From Planctomycetaceae bacterium (lineage in GTDB: Bacteria > Planctomycetota > Planctomycetia > Planctomycetales > Planctomycetaceae), in contig JAGQQG010000052.1 in the NCBI GenBank assembly GCA_020426325.1, forward strand, positions 1-44,049: a stretch of 44,049 nt of DNA. Reading direction: 5' to 3'. Shown in pieces: positions 1 to 10,400 of the stretch. Each line of letters starts with the position of its first letter. The stretch's first letter is position 1. Under the pieces are notes generated by a model. The model ran no database searches, was not told the DNA's origin, and saw only the letters and a program-made list of their open reading frames with translations. Both the position numbers and the translations under genes were made by a program.

Positions 1-82
1 CCGTTGTGGCTCTGTGGAGCCGGTTTGAGAAAACCACACCATAACCCACGATCAACGCGAGCCACTGGTCCAGCCATTCTTT

Positions 83-217
83 CTACATGACTGCTGCGAG
101 AAACACAAAGATAGGATCATTGAGCACCGTTGACGCTCGAAACGAGAACGCGTGTTGACCAATGGAGATGTCAAACGGAATCCAGTTGTGCTTTGAGACA
201 CCGATCTGAAGTTTCAT
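83..217 (-). CDS. Possible 44-residue protein or broken gene start at the left edge
   Basis: A short reading frame begins with ATG at 217, preceded by an AGGA-like ribosome site four bases upstream, and stops at a TAG at 83. The peptide (starting MKLQIGVSKHNW) has ordinary composition. The same frame stays open after the TAG to the window edge, reading KEWLDQWLALIVGYG, so a nonsense-disrupted longer gene is possible. I do not recognise the family. The rest of 1-268 holds nothing else I can name apart from a 12-base inverted repeat (108-119 and 218-229) that overlaps the ribosome site. Confidence 0.25.
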   Translation of the reverse strand: MKLQIGVSKHNWIPFDISIGQHAFSFRASTVLNDPIFVFLAAVM

Positions 218-268
218 TGATCCTATCTTGCTGAGTGTTGCAGAACGAAGAACTAGACCGAACAACTG

Positions 269-829
269 TCAGAACAAAATCGCCCAAGCGATGGTGGATG
301 CGAATGAGAGTTCGATTGCGAGAGCAACAACAAGAACCGGGATGCTGCGGGTCCACGAGCCATGAAACAGCCACAACACCGAAGGCATGCACCATATCAA
401 CGGCAGCCATGCCAACGGGAAAACATCCTGCCATGGAACATAACATGCCTTCACCCAACCGTCTCCTGTCACCCAGATGTGACCAGGAACAGGGTAAAAC
501 ACATCACCAACTTCGACACGATCGAACAGCCATTTCGGGTACGACTGGAAGCTTCCCATTGTACCTCCATTCTTGTTTGGCTTTGTCCTGATTTCGATGA
601 TGTATCTATTTGGAGCGGAAACAATTTTCGCGATGACATGATAGACATGAAACGTCGGCCCACTTGCCTCCTCGAGAATGCCGAGCAACAAGCAGAGAGC
701 AAACAGTACTGTCGGAAATGCAATCAGTTGTGCTGCGAGATGAATGCGGTCACGCAAAGATATTGGCAACGCGGAAACTGATGTCCTTAGCCGACCCATA
801 TTCTCATCGAAGAACGACTTGATTCTCAT
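269..829 (-). CDS. Hypothetical membrane protein, 186 aa
   Basis: I do not recognise this protein. It starts at ATG 829 behind a G-rich stretch (GGGGGGAAC) and ends with TGA at 269. A hydrophobic segment near residues 30-52 (LAAQLIAFPTVLFALCLLLG) is followed by a soluble loop of about 80 residues with several Trp and Gly. Two more hydrophobic segments lie near the C-terminus (about 136-156 and 164-186), so three membrane passes with an extracytoplasmic loop are likely. The loop (GNRYIIEIRTKPN-like strands) could be a small beta domain. The neighbour at 868-1209 is on the same strand 38 bases upstream, so the two could be co-transcribed. Competing frames on the plus strand lack membrane or domain character. 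Confidence 0.5.
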   Translation of the reverse strand: MRIKSFFDENMGRLRTSVSALPISLRDRIHLAAQLIAFPTVLFALCLLLGILEEASGPTFHVYHVIAKIVSAPNRYIIEIRTKPNKNGGTMGSFQSYPKWLFDRVEVGDVFYPVPGHIWVTGDGWVKACYVPWQDVFPLAWLPLIWCMPSVLWLFHGSWTRSIPVLVVALAIELSFASTIAWAILF

Positions 830-867
830 GTTCCCCCCAGTGATCTTCAGTCAGAGTAGGGATGCGT

Positions 868-1209
868 CTATTCACATCCCAACGGATACTCACTGATTGG
901 GATTCCCAGCCCTAGCACCTCTTGCAGTCTTTGCCAGGCGCGGGTGACTTGGCGTTCTCGGGTGCGAACCTCGGTGGGGTCGAGGTGGTCTTTGCTGAAG
1001 GGGCCGTCGACGGTGATCGGGGTGAAGGCGGGGTCGGTGATGAACTGGGCGAGGGTCGGGTTGCAGTGGAGGTGGCGTTCGGGGGCCGACATCAGCTGAC
1101 GGGAGCCGATCTCGCCGAGGATGTACCGCAAATACAGGTCGCTGAGGGTGATATCCGGCACCTCTTCGCCACAGACTTCGCACAGATACCCCTGATCACA
1201 CTTCGCCAT
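868..1209 (-). CDS. Conserved-looking hypothetical protein with a Cys cluster, 113 aa
   Basis: The frame is open upstream to about 1551, but the coding part begins at ATG 1209 with MAKCDQGYLCEVCGEEV. Translation upstream of that point is repeat-derived. The N-terminal pattern C-x5-C-x2-C resembles half of a zinc ribbon, with a further Cys at residue 49 and one near the C-terminus (GCE). The remainder is charged and helical, with ITVDGPFSKDHLDPTE in the middle. No signal peptide or membrane segment is seen, so it is probably cytoplasmic. I recall similar short proteins in planctomycete genomes but know no function. It is divergent from the RND permease gene at 1572. Confidence 0.6.
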   Translation of the reverse strand: MAKCDQGYLCEVCGEEVPDITLSDLYLRYILGEIGSRQLMSAPERHLHCNPTLAQFITDPAFTPITVDGPFSKDHLDPTEVRTRERQVTRAWQRLQEVLGLGIPISEYPLGCE

Positions 1210-1571
1210 GTGGGTTGTTCCCGGTGGGTTGACTACAATTGGATGTTCATTGTGTGCGGTGTGGGTCGTGCTTGGCAACAGTCGGCGTTTTCCAGATGTG
1301 CGAGTTCCGTTGAGGGACTCTGAAAGTAGTCGTCTCGCTCCGCGAGATGACAGGATGATGGGAGCGGCATCCATGTCCGAGAGTCGTTCGTTCATCCGCT
1401 CATCACGGCGGAGCGTGATGGCTACTCTGCGTTTTCTGGTGCCGTTAAGCCGCAAGCGATGGATGTTCCCCCACTGAAAACTGAATACTGATGACTGACG
1501 ACTAAAGACTCGCGGTCCCACGGGGCGTTGCCCGTGGGCTTTGTCCATCAACCATAAACTCTCAACTCCCC
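1210..1571. repeat. Intergenic stretch of REP-like palindromes
   Basis: This 362-base gap between divergent genes holds three separate palindromic units. They are an imperfect palindrome at 1329-1351 (GTCGTCTCGC / GCGAGATGAC arms), one at 1401-1420 (CATCACG / CGTGATG arms) and a hairpin at 1517-1538 (CCCACGGG, 6-base loop, CCCGTGGG). Between them runs the low-information text GAAAACTGAATACTGATGAC. Units like these recur between planctomycete genes and act as REP-type elements or bidirectional hairpins. The apparent coding frame over them is an artefact. Confidence 0.6.
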
Positions 1572-4500
1572 ATGTCTCTGCCCCGTTTCAGTGTTGAGAA
1601 CCCGGTTCTCGTGAACATGATGATGATCGTCACGCTGGTGGCGGGGGCTGCGTTGTACTGCACCCTGATTCGGGAGATGTTCCCGGAAAGTCGGGCGAGC
1701 GCAATCAGCATCACGGCGGTCTACCCCGCAGTGCAACCGGAGGAACTGGAGAAGGCGATCACCATCAAAGTCGAGGAAGCGGTCCGCGAAATCGACGGTG
1801 TCGAGAAGGTCGAGTCGACCGTTACCGAGGGGTTCAGCAGGACTATCCTTAAGCTGTACAACAATGTCGATGATATCGACGTGGTCCTGCAAGAGGTGAA
1901 GAACGAGGTCGATGCGCTGGAAGACCTGCCGGACGATCTGGAAAAGATCACCGTCACCAAGCAGGAGCCGACGCTGCCGGTGATCATGGTCGCCATCTTC
2001 GGAGACGCCAGTGAGGCGGAGATCAAACGGGCCGCTCGCGATCTCAAGGATGACCTGCTCGAACTCCCCGGCATCTCGGACATCGAGGAAATCGGCATCC
2101 GGGACGATGAAATCTCGGTCGAGATTCGGCCGGAGAGGCTGCTGGAGTACGACATCACATTCGAGGAGATTGCAGCCGCCATTCGGGCAACGAACATCGA
2201 CATTTCGGCGGGCAACCTCAAGGGAGACCGTGGCAACATCGCCGTCCGCACCCTCGGCGAAGAACAGCGAGCTGTTGACCTCGAGGATATTGAGGTTCGG
2301 AGTCTGTCGGACGGGACGACCATTCGGCTCGCAGATGTCGCTGTCGTGAAGGATGGCTTCGTCGACTTTGATATCCAGAGTTACTTCAACGGCAAACGAT
2401 CGGCCAACCTGCTGGTCCAGAAGACACCAACGCAGGATGCGATCGAGATCTCGACGCTGATCAAAGCTTACGTCGCCGGCAAGCGACAGGTGCCGTTCGA
2501 TCCGTTCGGCATCGAAGCAGCCAAGCAGAAAGAGTGGTACGTCATGCCCTTCTCGCTGGCAGCGGCGTATACGTCACAAACGATCAACAAGATGTCGGGG
2601 CGTCCCGATCCCTGGGTTGTTTATGAACAAAGTCGGCAGAACCCGTTTGATCACACCTACGAAGTCGCTCTGCACACCGACCTGGCCCGCTTTGTCGAGG
2701 GACGACTGGACTTGATGCTTCGCAACGGTCGGGCGGGACTGCTACTGGTGCTGATCTCGTTAAATCTGTTTCTCAACTGGCGGGTCGCGATGTGGACGGC
2801 AGTGGGGTTGCCGGTCGCATTTCTGGGAACGTTCATTGTGATGTGGGGACTGGGCGCCACGATTAATCTGCTGTCGATGTTCGGCCTGATTATCGTGCTC
2901 GGCATCATCGTCGATGATGCGATCGTGATTGGCGAGAACATCTATCGACGGGTGGAGGAGGGACTTCCCGCACGTCAAGCGGCCATTGAAGGGGCTGAGG
3001 AAGTCTTCTGGCCGGTGACGATCGCGGTCACGACGACGATAGCCGCCTTCAGTCCGCTGTTGTTCATCAGCGGACAGATCGGCGACTTCATGCGACAGCT
3101 GCCGATTGTGGTGCTCGCTGCACTGAGCGTGTCACTAGCAGAAGCGCTGATCATTCTGCCGTCGCATCTTTCGCATCTGCCTGCGAAGAAGGTCCGGTAT
3201 CAGGACACCGAGCAACCCACTTCACGTATCGGTCGCTGGTTGCGAAGGGCGAGCCTGTTTCAGCACGGGCTGATGACGCATTTGCTCCTGCCGACTTATG
3301 AACGCTTTCTGCGGCTGACGTTACGGTGGCGATACGTCACCGTGGCCGTTGCAGTGTCAGCGTGCCTCATGGCGATGGGACTGTTCATGGGAAAAACGAA
3401 GGACGGCTATTCTCTGGGGAACATTGTGCCTTGGGAGTTCGTGCAGGCGATGGATGCAGAATCGATGTACGCCATCCTGGAGATGCCCGTTGGTTCGACG
3501 AATGAACACGTGCGACAACGGCTTCAAATCCTCAGCGATGTGGCGATGGAGATGCCTGAGGTGCATACGGCCCAGATGGACGTCGGCATCGCGCTCTCTG
3601 TGACGGACGTCGGCGCGACGGGAGGAGAAGTCCAGCCGCATCTCGGACAACTCTGGGTTGAACTCATGGCAGCTGATGAGCGGGAAGCTAACGGGCTGCG
3701 GTCCAGCGATGAGATCCTCGCCGAACTGCGACGAGTCAGCGAGACTCTGACCGGTGTCAATTCCATCACCTGGGAAGCGATGAACGGAGGGCCTGGTGGC
3801 AAAGACATTGTGATCCGCCTTTCCGGCGACGACTTCGACAATCTGAAGATTGCTGCGGGCGAATTGATCGATGAGCTGTCACACTACGCTGGTGTGGTTG
3901 ACCTCGACACCAACTCAGACGATGGCAAGCGTGAGGCACGGTTGTCGCTTCGTGAGTCTGCACGACCGACCGGAATCACCGTCTCCGCGCTGGGGGGGCA
4001 TGTGAGGGCAGCCACCTACGGGGCCGAAGCAAGGCGTATCACCCGAAATCGGGAGGACGTCAAAATCATGGTCCGCTATCCGAAGCCGTTTCGTGAGGAG
4101 ATTGCCAACATTGAGTCGATGTGGATTCCGGCACCCGCCAGCAACCGTGCTCCTGTGAACAGTCCCGGAGAGGCCGAAGTTCGCCGTGCGTGGGTGCCGC
4201 TGCGGGAAGTCGCTGAACTCACCGAAGCCGTTGGATACACCACGTTGCATCGTTCAGAACAGAAACGCACCATCACCGTCTTCGGCGAGATTGACAACGC
4301 GGTGACGAGTTCGAGCGATGTCATTGAAAAAGTTCGCAGTGAATACGTGCCGGCTTTGATCAAGGAACATCCGGGCATGCGGGTGGAGTTTCTCGGGGCG
4401 ACCGAAGAACAGGGTAAGGCGTTCGGGAGCCTCAAGGTCGCATTCCCCGTCGCCATGCTACTGGTGTACATGCTGCTCGCGGGACTGTTCCGTTCGTACT

Positions 4501-4997
4501 TCCAGCCGCTGGTGGTGATGGCCGCCATTCCCTTCGGCATTCAGGGAGCCATCGTGGGCCACTGGGTGACCGGCAATCCGATGACGATCCTCAGCATGAT
4601 TGGACTGGTGGCACTCACCGGCATTTTGGTGAACGATTCCCTCGTTCTGGTGGATTTTATTAACTCACGGATTCGATCGGGGATGCCTCATTTCGAGGCG
4701 AGCGTCGAAGGGGCCAAGCTACGCTTGCGGCCTATCCTGCTTACGACACTGACGACCGTGGCCGGGCTGACGCCCCTGATGTTTGAGAAGAGCTTTCAGG
4801 CCAAGTTCCTGATCCCCATGGCAGTGACGCTCACGTTCGGACTCATGTTCGCAACGACACTCACGCTGGTGATTGTCCCTTCCTTGAACATGATCTTTTT
4901 TGATATTCAAACGGCCGTCAGTCGTTTTCTCTCTCGAGAACCTGAGACTATCAGGAAATCTGATCTGGAACTCGCAGCATCGGCGGTCAAGTCATGA
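1572..4997 (+). CDS. RND family efflux permease (AcrB/HAE-like), 1141 aa
   Basis: This is an inner-membrane proton-driven RND transporter. Transmembrane helix 1 ([18 protein letters not shown]) is followed by the porter sequence typical of AcrB homologues ([20 protein letters not shown]). Helix 4 carries the paired Asp motif [17 protein letters not shown] near residues 456-472. The second half repeats the plan ([16 protein letters not shown], then [17 protein letters not shown] in helix 10). Compared with AcrB there is an extra segment of roughly 60 residues at about 305-365 (from [15 protein letters not shown] on), just before helix 2. Helix 10 reads VNDS where AcrB has its Lys. No membrane-fusion protein or outer-membrane factor is adjacent in the window. 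The stop codon overlaps the next start as ATGA, so the downstream TPR gene is translationally coupled. Substrate unknown. Confidence 0.93.
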   Translation: MSLPRFSVENPVLVNMMMIVTLVAGAALYCTLIREMFPESRASAISITAVYPAVQPEELEKAITIKVEEAVREIDGVEKVESTVTEGFSRTILKLYNNVDDIDVVLQEVKNEVDALEDLPDDLEKITVTKQEPTLPVIMVAIFGDASEAEIKRAARDLKDDLLELPGISDIEEIGIRDDEISVEIRPERLLEYDITFEEIAAAIRATNIDISAGNLKGDRGNIAVRTLGEEQRAVDLEDIEVRSLSDGTTIRLADVAVVKDGFVDFDIQSYFNGKRSANLLVQKTPTQDAIEISTLIKAYVAGKRQVPFDPFGIEAAKQKEWYVMPFSLAAAYTSQTINKMSGRPDPWVVYEQSRQNPFDHTYEVALHTDLARFVEGRLDLMLRNGRAGLLLVLISLNLFLNWRVAMWTAVGLPVAFLGTFIVMWGLGATINLLSMFGLIIVLGIIVDDAIVIGENIYRRVEEGLPARQAAIEGAEEVFWPVTIAVTTTIAAFSPLLFISGQIGDFMRQLPIVVLAALSVSLAEALIILPSHLSHLPAKKVRYQDTEQPTSRIGRWLRRASLFQHGLMTHLLLPTYERFLRLTLRWRYVTVAVAVSACLMAMGLFMGKTKDGYSLGNIVPWEFVQAMDAESMYAILEMPVGSTNEHVRQRLQILSDVAMEMPEVHTAQMDVGIALSVTDVGATGGEVQPHLGQLWVELMAADEREANGLRSSDEILAELRRVSETLTGVNSITWEAMNGGPGGKDIVIRLSGDDFDNLKIAAGELIDELSHYAGVVDLDTNSDDGKREARLSLRESARPTGITVSALGGHVRAATYGAEARRITRNREDVKIMVRYPKPFREEIANIESMWIPAPASNRAPVNSPGEAEVRRAWVPLREVAELTEAVGYTTLHRSEQKRTITVFGEIDNAVTSSSDVIEKVRSEYVPALIKEHPGMRVEFLGATEEQGKAFGSLKVAFPVAMLLVYMLLAGLFRSYFQPLVVMAAIPFGIQGAIVGHWVTGNPMTILSMIGLVALTGILVNDSLVLVDFINSRIRSGMPHFEASVEGAKLRLRPILLTTLTTVAGLTPLMFEKSFQAKFLIPMAVTLTFGLMFATTLTLVIVPSLNMIFFDIQTAVSRFLSREPETIRKSDLELAASAVKS

Positions 4998-5740
4998 ATC
5001 AAGTTTGGACCCCTTGGGGCTTGATCGCACTCCTGCTCGTGTTGCAGGTGGCGCATTCGCATGCGGCTGATCCGACGTTCGATCGTCCCCACTGGCAGGC
5101 GCGCCTGGACAAGTTGACAGCCTCGCTGGCTGCTGAGCCGGACAACATCGAGCTCCTGGCGGCGCGAGGGGATGCGTATTTCTTTCTGGGCCAGTTTGAG
5201 GACGCAGTCCGCGATTATGACCGCATGGTTGAATTGGATGCGTCTCGTGACACATCCCATTGGCGACGGGGGATCGCATGTTTCTACGCCGGTCAGTATG
5301 AACAGGCGGCAGGCCAGTTTGAGCGGTATCACTCGTTCGATGACGTCGATCGTGAGAATGGGATCTGGCGGTATTTGTGTCAGGTGAAGTCCAACGGTGT
5401 CGAGGCGGCAGAGGCAGGGCTGCTCAAATACAAAAAGGATGACCGCGAACCTTTCGGGGATGTGTATCGGCTCTTCTCGGGTGAGGCCACTCCGGACGTG
5501 ATCCTCAAACGGATCAACACGGCGGACCTCACCGAGACCGAACGTGAGAAAAGACTGTTCTATGCAAACCTGTACATCGGCCTCTGGCACGCGGTCCACG
5601 ATCGACCGGGCGAGGCACGACTATTTTTGCGGGCCTCTGCTTCAAACACCTGGGCACCATTGGCGGGCTACGGACCAAACTACATGTGGCATGTGGGAAG
5701 ACTTCACAACGACATTCTTGAGAAGGAACGCAATGACTGA
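4994..5740 (+). CDS. Exported TPR protein, 248 aa
   Basis: An N-terminal signal peptide ([17 protein letters not shown], probable cleavage after about residue 24) precedes TPR units. The clearest spans about 45-110: [20 protein letters not shown], then [15 protein letters not shown], then the next unit [20 protein letters not shown]. The C-terminal half (residues 120-248) is helical and ends in [19 protein letters not shown], which resembles the ending of NlpI-like lipoproteins. It overlaps the RND permease gene by four bases and the HAD gene by eight, so the three genes form one tight operon. A periplasmic scaffold role with the permease is inferred from position only. Confidence 0.8.
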   Translation: MNQVWTPWGLIALLLVLQVAHSHAADPTFDRPHWQARLDKLTASLAAEPDNIELLAARGDAYFFLGQFEDAVRDYDRMVELDASRDTSHWRRGIACFYAGQYEQAAGQFERYHSFDDVDRENGIWRYLCQVKSNGVEAAEAGLLKYKKDDREPFGDVYRLFSGEATPDVILKRINTADLTETEREKRLFYANLYIGLWHAVHDRPGEARLFLRASASNTWAPLAGYGPNYMWHVGRLHNDILEKERND

Positions 5741-6407
5741 CATCGCACCACCCGTTCGTGCAGTCGTGTTTGACATGGATGGCCTGATGTTCAACACAGA
5801 ACTGGTTTTCAATGAATCTGGCCGAGAACTCTTGCGACGGCGAGGGAAGGAACCGCATCCGGAGTTATTTGGACGAATGATGGGACGGAGGGCTCCCGAA
5901 GCATTCGCAGTGATGATCGAATTGATGGAACTCGACGAGACTTTCGAACAGCTCGCCCCTGAGTCGGAAGCCATCTTTGCAGAGCTGTTGGATGAAATAC
6001 TTCAACCGATGCCGGGTTTATTCACATTGCTGGACAGGATCGAGGCAGCCGGCATTCCCAAAGGTGTCGCCACCTCGTCGGGACGTGCGTATCTCAATCG
6101 TATGCTCGAACGATTCGATCTTCTGCACCGCTTTCCGATGACACTCGGAGCGGAGGACGTCTCCCACGGGAAGCCGCATCCGGAAATCTATCTCACGGCA
6201 GCGGCTCGATTGGCGGTCGACCCGGAAGAGATGATGGTCCTCGAAGACAGCGAAGCGGGCGTTCGCGCAGCGGCTGCCGCAGGAGCACAGACAATCGCGA
6301 TACCACACGAGCAGTGTCACCAACAGGATCACTGCCTGGCGACCGCCATCGCGAAAAGTTTGGATGATCCGGTGATTCTTGATCGCATACCGACATTGAT
6401 CAAGTAA
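5733..6407 (+). CDS. HAD-superfamily phosphatase, beta-phosphoglucomutase-like, 224 aa
   Basis: All four HAD motifs are present. Motif I is VVFDMDGLMFNTE with nucleophile Asp14 and acid/base Asp16, motif II is ATSSGR (Thr114), motif III is HGKPHPEIY (Lys147) and motif IV is VLEDSEAGVRAA (Glu171, Asp172). The helical cap between residues 20 and 95 marks subclass I, as in beta-phosphoglucomutase and small phosphatases. The start is ATG 5733, inside the end of the TPR gene, although the frame is open further upstream to 5544. The product is cytoplasmic. The substrate cannot be read from sequence. The gene ends only two bases from the convergent gene at 6410, leaving no room for a terminator between them. 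Confidence 0.9.
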   Translation: MTDIAPPVRAVVFDMDGLMFNTELVFNESGRELLRRRGKEPHPELFGRMMGRRAPEAFAVMIELMELDETFEQLAPESEAIFAELLDEILQPMPGLFTLLDRIEAAGIPKGVATSSGRAYLNRMLERFDLLHRFPMTLGAEDVSHGKPHPEIYLTAAARLAVDPEEMMVLEDSEAGVRAAAAAGAQTIAIPHEQCHQQDHCLATAIAKSLDDPVILDRIPTLIK

Positions 6408-6409
6408 AC

Positions 6410-7414
6410 CTAATCGGACTTCCACCACTCACTTGCGGCGATGCGATCAAACTCAGCATCAATGTCCGTTCCTTCATAGAAGGATAACCAGCCCTCGAGC
6501 CGTCTGGTCTCGCCCGGCGGACAGTCCTCGAACTGAGGGTCCGAGTGCAGACAAGGACACCTGGCGTTGGCCCATGTCCGGTGGTTAGGAACCCAGGCGG
6601 TGATGATCCATCGCGATCCAGAGCCGTCATGGCGGGCAGCATAGGGAGCCCGCTCGAGGTTGTTGTCGTTGGTTTGTTCGGTGAATCCATGAGCCCCCTT
6701 GAGCATGACGCAGTTCTGAACTCGCAGATTGGAGAGCAATTCATCCGTGCCGTTGGTCAACGACATCCGCATACGGACGTGGTCTGTTTCAGGGATCACG
6801 AGCGTCTCGAACTCGATGCCGTTGGGGAGTCGACGTTGCATCTTTAGACAGCCGCCTCCGATGTCCTGCCATTCGGTCGGCTCCAAGGTGATCCCCTGCT
6901 TCGTCCAGACTGTCGGGACATGCGTGTGGGCCAGATAGGTCAGACCGAGATTCGACCAGATGGCCTCAGGGATATCAGCGACGACGTAGTCCGCCTCTAC
7001 CGCGTGAGGATCATTCCAGGGCGTGAATACGCTGATCTTCGTCTCTCGCTGAGGATCAATGGCTCCGTCAAGGAAACCAATCCGGGGATGACGACCACCC
7101 GGATAGGGCAACACAAGCACGTGATCATCAGGGGGATCTGGGGCATTGTCGTCACGAATTCCAAAGCGCGTTTTGGCGGCTTTAAGTTCGTCAGAGGTCA
7201 GTCCGGTGGCGGCGGTGATCTCCTCTTCTGAGAATCGATGATACCAGACCATATTGCTTAGCCATGACCGGAGCGAGTCGTCATCAGCAGGATGTCGTGC
7301 CTTCGACGATTCACCCGCCGCAGTTGTCGGCAGGACGTCGACAAACAAGATCAGGAGAGCGATCACGATGTTTAAACGGAGTTGTCTCTGTGGCACCTTC
7401 TGCTCCAAATGCAT
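6410..7414 (-). CDS. Secreted hypothetical protein, 334 aa
   Basis: I do not recognise this family. The N-terminus has a basic stretch (QKVPQRQLRLN) and a hydrophobic core (IVIALLILFVDVLP), with likely signal cleavage near TTAAGES. Residues 50-95 contain a helix-turn-helix-like stretch (WYHRFSEEEITAATGLTSDE). The remainder is rich in Trp, aromatic and acidic residues, with blocks such as VLVLPYPGGRHPRIGFLDGA and an FEDCPPGETRRLEGWLSFYEG ending. It looks like an extracellular beta-sandwich, perhaps a glycoside-acting or binding protein, but that is only an impression. It lies 27 bases downstream of the large lipoprotein gene and is probably transcribed with it. Confidence 0.7.
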   Translation of the reverse strand: MHLEQKVPQRQLRLNIVIALLILFVDVLPTTAAGESSKARHPADDDSLRSWLSNMVWYHRFSEEEITAATGLTSDELKAAKTRFGIRDDNAPDPPDDHVLVLPYPGGRHPRIGFLDGAIDPQRETKISVFTPWNDPHAVEADYVVADIPEAIWSNLGLTYLAHTHVPTVWTKQGITLEPTEWQDIGGGCLKMQRRLPNGIEFETLVIPETDHVRMRMSLTNGTDELLSNLRVQNCVMLKGAHGFTEQTNDNNLERAPYAARHDGSGSRWIITAWVPNHRTWANARCPCLHSDPQFEDCPPGETRRLEGWLSFYEGTDIDAEFDRIAASEWWKSD

Positions 7415-7441
7415 GATATGAATTCAGTTGGTATGCTCTCA

Positions 7442-10400
7442 TCATTCAACGGCGAACTGAACTGGCGCAGGAGGAACCGGGACATTGTTGAACTCGACAG
7501 GCACATCGATATCCTCAACTCCCAGATTGATAATGAACTTCATCCCCACATCCTCAGGAACATCGCTGAGAAAGCGGAAGATGTGAATCTCGTTCCCGCT
7601 GTCGGTCGCTGTGAGGTGTGTCACCCCATCAATGCGTGCCCCGCTGCCATCGACGGGAAACATCTTATCGATGCGTTCCTCGTCACCTTTCAGTGTTCTG
7701 AATTTCAGTTCGTCATTCTCGATCGCCACGGCAATCTCGACCCCGTATTTCATGAGAACCCGGTCTTTGATCCGCTTGTCGACCCGATCCTGAAGGTTGG
7801 GGACGATCGCTTCGATCCGTTCGCGCACAGTGCGAATGTGTAAGCTCCCTTTCATTTCGGTGATGACATTGACTGGTGACTCGGGTCTCAGAAACTTGTA
7901 AACGACGCGCAGACCGTTGGGTGGCTGGTCTGTTTCTGGCAAGTTGTCCCACTCCACATCAGCCAGATCGTCTGTCACGTCCAACTGACCGAATTGGCCA
8001 CCTTCGTATTCCAGTTCGGTCCCCCCATCCACCGTCACACTTTCGACCTGCAAGTTTCCAATCACCACGGTTGAATCAACCGCAGGGCCAGTCAGGTCCA
8101 CCACGAATTGCAGCCTGCCATCCATCGATCCCGCGACCTGGGCAACTCGCGGCTCTGGAGTACGGACCGTCGGAGTCGAATCACCATCGTCATCTTCAGC
8201 AATCCTCACACCTGCTCGAAGTCCCGAACTTCCATCTCCCTTGTCTTTTTTATCCTTGCGTTGTCTCTTCTCCTCTTTGCGACTCAGTCCTCCCCCACCT
8301 CCGTTCACGGGTGAACGATCCTCTTCGTCCTCATCCCGCCCTCTTCCAAATCCAAGCCCTCCACTTCGGCCCGCCAGGCTCAACTTAGGAGGTTGAGATA
8401 CGGATGTAGGCGTACTCTGCTCCGTCCCTTCCGAAAAGGTCATCCTTGGCGTTTGTGGCCCCTTCCACCTCGCCTGGGCTTCGAGAGTCAGCCCATCGGG
8501 GAGGTCCGAATCCTTGTTGGCACTTGTCCAGGAACCAAGAGGTTCTTGTCCAGAGAAGCGACTTACCGGCTCGGGCATGGGGATGTTCTCGAAACGAAAC
8601 GGCACTGAGACCTCTTGCACGTTTTCTTGCACAGCAACAACTAGCCCCAGCGGCAGTTTCGTCTCTTCAGAAAGCTGCCACTCACGCTGTACCTGATCTC
8701 CAACGATGACTTGGCTCGAGCTGGACGCCTCAACCACATTTCCGGAGGCATCATGTACTGTGATCGGCCCAACAGGTCCCTGATTGCTGTAAGTACACCT
8801 CACGATTGTTCGACTGTCGACAGTCTCTGTCGTCACGAAAAAGTGAACTCCCTGAAGAACCGGATCATCAATCGATACAGGACCGCTTGAGACATTGTGC
8901 AGCATGATCTCACGAGTTGATGTCGGAACTTCCAAGACGACTTCACCTGCGACGACCGCCAATGACTGCACATCGCTTCCGGGGGGATGGAACAGAAGTC
9001 CTGTCGCGACCCCTTGGGGCGGGTGGGCCGTGAATCCATTTGTCCGATCGATCGCAGTCATTTCGTGCAATGGATCTTCCGTGCGACCATTCCGTGACAC
9101 TCCCAGCCATTTCAGCGGCACACCCGAAGCGTCATTCGCCTCTGTGACCTTGAGACGGCCAAATGATCTTGTAAATGCTCCCGGCCCCCCAGCGTAGACA
9201 GTCGCGACTTCAAGCAACGGAGGGGATAATTCCTGCCCGGGTTGAGGAAGAGACCAGCGGGCAATCCCATGAACTTCCAGCCCCTCAGGAAGACCCTCAC
9301 TGATCACAGACAGCTGGCCCTGGTTGAGCACTTCCTCGGCGCGCTCCTGCCAATCGACCATCTGCTGCATCACTTCGACATTGCCGGCCTGACTCATCAT
9401 CATGCCCATCACGACCATTGGAAGCATGGTGAGATTGGCTTGCTGTGATTCCGGAAGCGTTGTCGAAATAGCGACGGTTGTTCCGTCGGTCGTCACCGTC
9501 AGGGAGTTGACCATCGATCCCGCGATTTCCTGAATGATCCCCGGCAATACGCTTCGAACGGCTTCAAACGCCTGCTTACCTTGAGAAACAACGACATCGA
9601 GTTCCTTCTGGATGCGCAACGGGGAGGCCGGAACATCACATTGAGCCGTGATCTTCAGCTGCAACCCTTCATTGAGATCTATCTGCAATGCGATCCCGAT
9701 CGCATGAGTTTCCAGAAGCTTCTGCCATTCTTTCTTGTCAACTGCTGCGAGTGCCCCCGCTTCAGTTTCGCTGTTCGTACCATCAGCAATCTGAATTCCT
9801 CGACCCAAGAGAGACCTTCCGTCTTCCTCATCATCCTTTTTTCGGCGATTCTTGTTCTTGCCCTTTCCTTCGTCGTCTTCATCCTCCTCGGACACCCTGT
9901 ACCCATCCTGTCCCGGCTTGATTTCAGGTGCCGTTGTTGGGGCCGGTTCCGGCTGTGGTTCTGGAGTGGGGATGGCTGGCAAGTTTGCAAAAAATGCCTC
10001 TCGATCGTGTGGAACGACGGCCACAATCAGATGCGAATCTGCTGACACAAAGCTGAGGTCAGCGGTTGCCTGTGTCGGAGTCTCACCCTGATCAATGATT
10101 GATTGGATGACGGAATCAGTCGCAATAACAAATGTCTTCTCATCAGGAGCAAACATGTGTGGAGATTGCTCCCCCAAGTCCGCAAGCTGCCGATATGATT
10201 TGGATGAGTGTGTTTTGATGAAGCCGTCTCCCTCGGGAAGCGCGAGGTCCTCAAGTTTGACGGCCTCCGTCGTTCGGACCACGAATACAAAATGCTCAGC
10301 CACGCCTGAAGGGTCTGGCATCACAGAAGGCATCATGGTCGCCTGCAAAGCATCAGCAGCTGAAGGTTGTTGAGTCATCTGTGCAGCACTCTGCTCAGCC

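Noticed and set aside
1210..1551. N-terminal extension of the 113-aa protein to 1551
   Set aside because: The added residues are translated REP-like palindromes and spacer; the ATG at 1209 begins the protein-like part.
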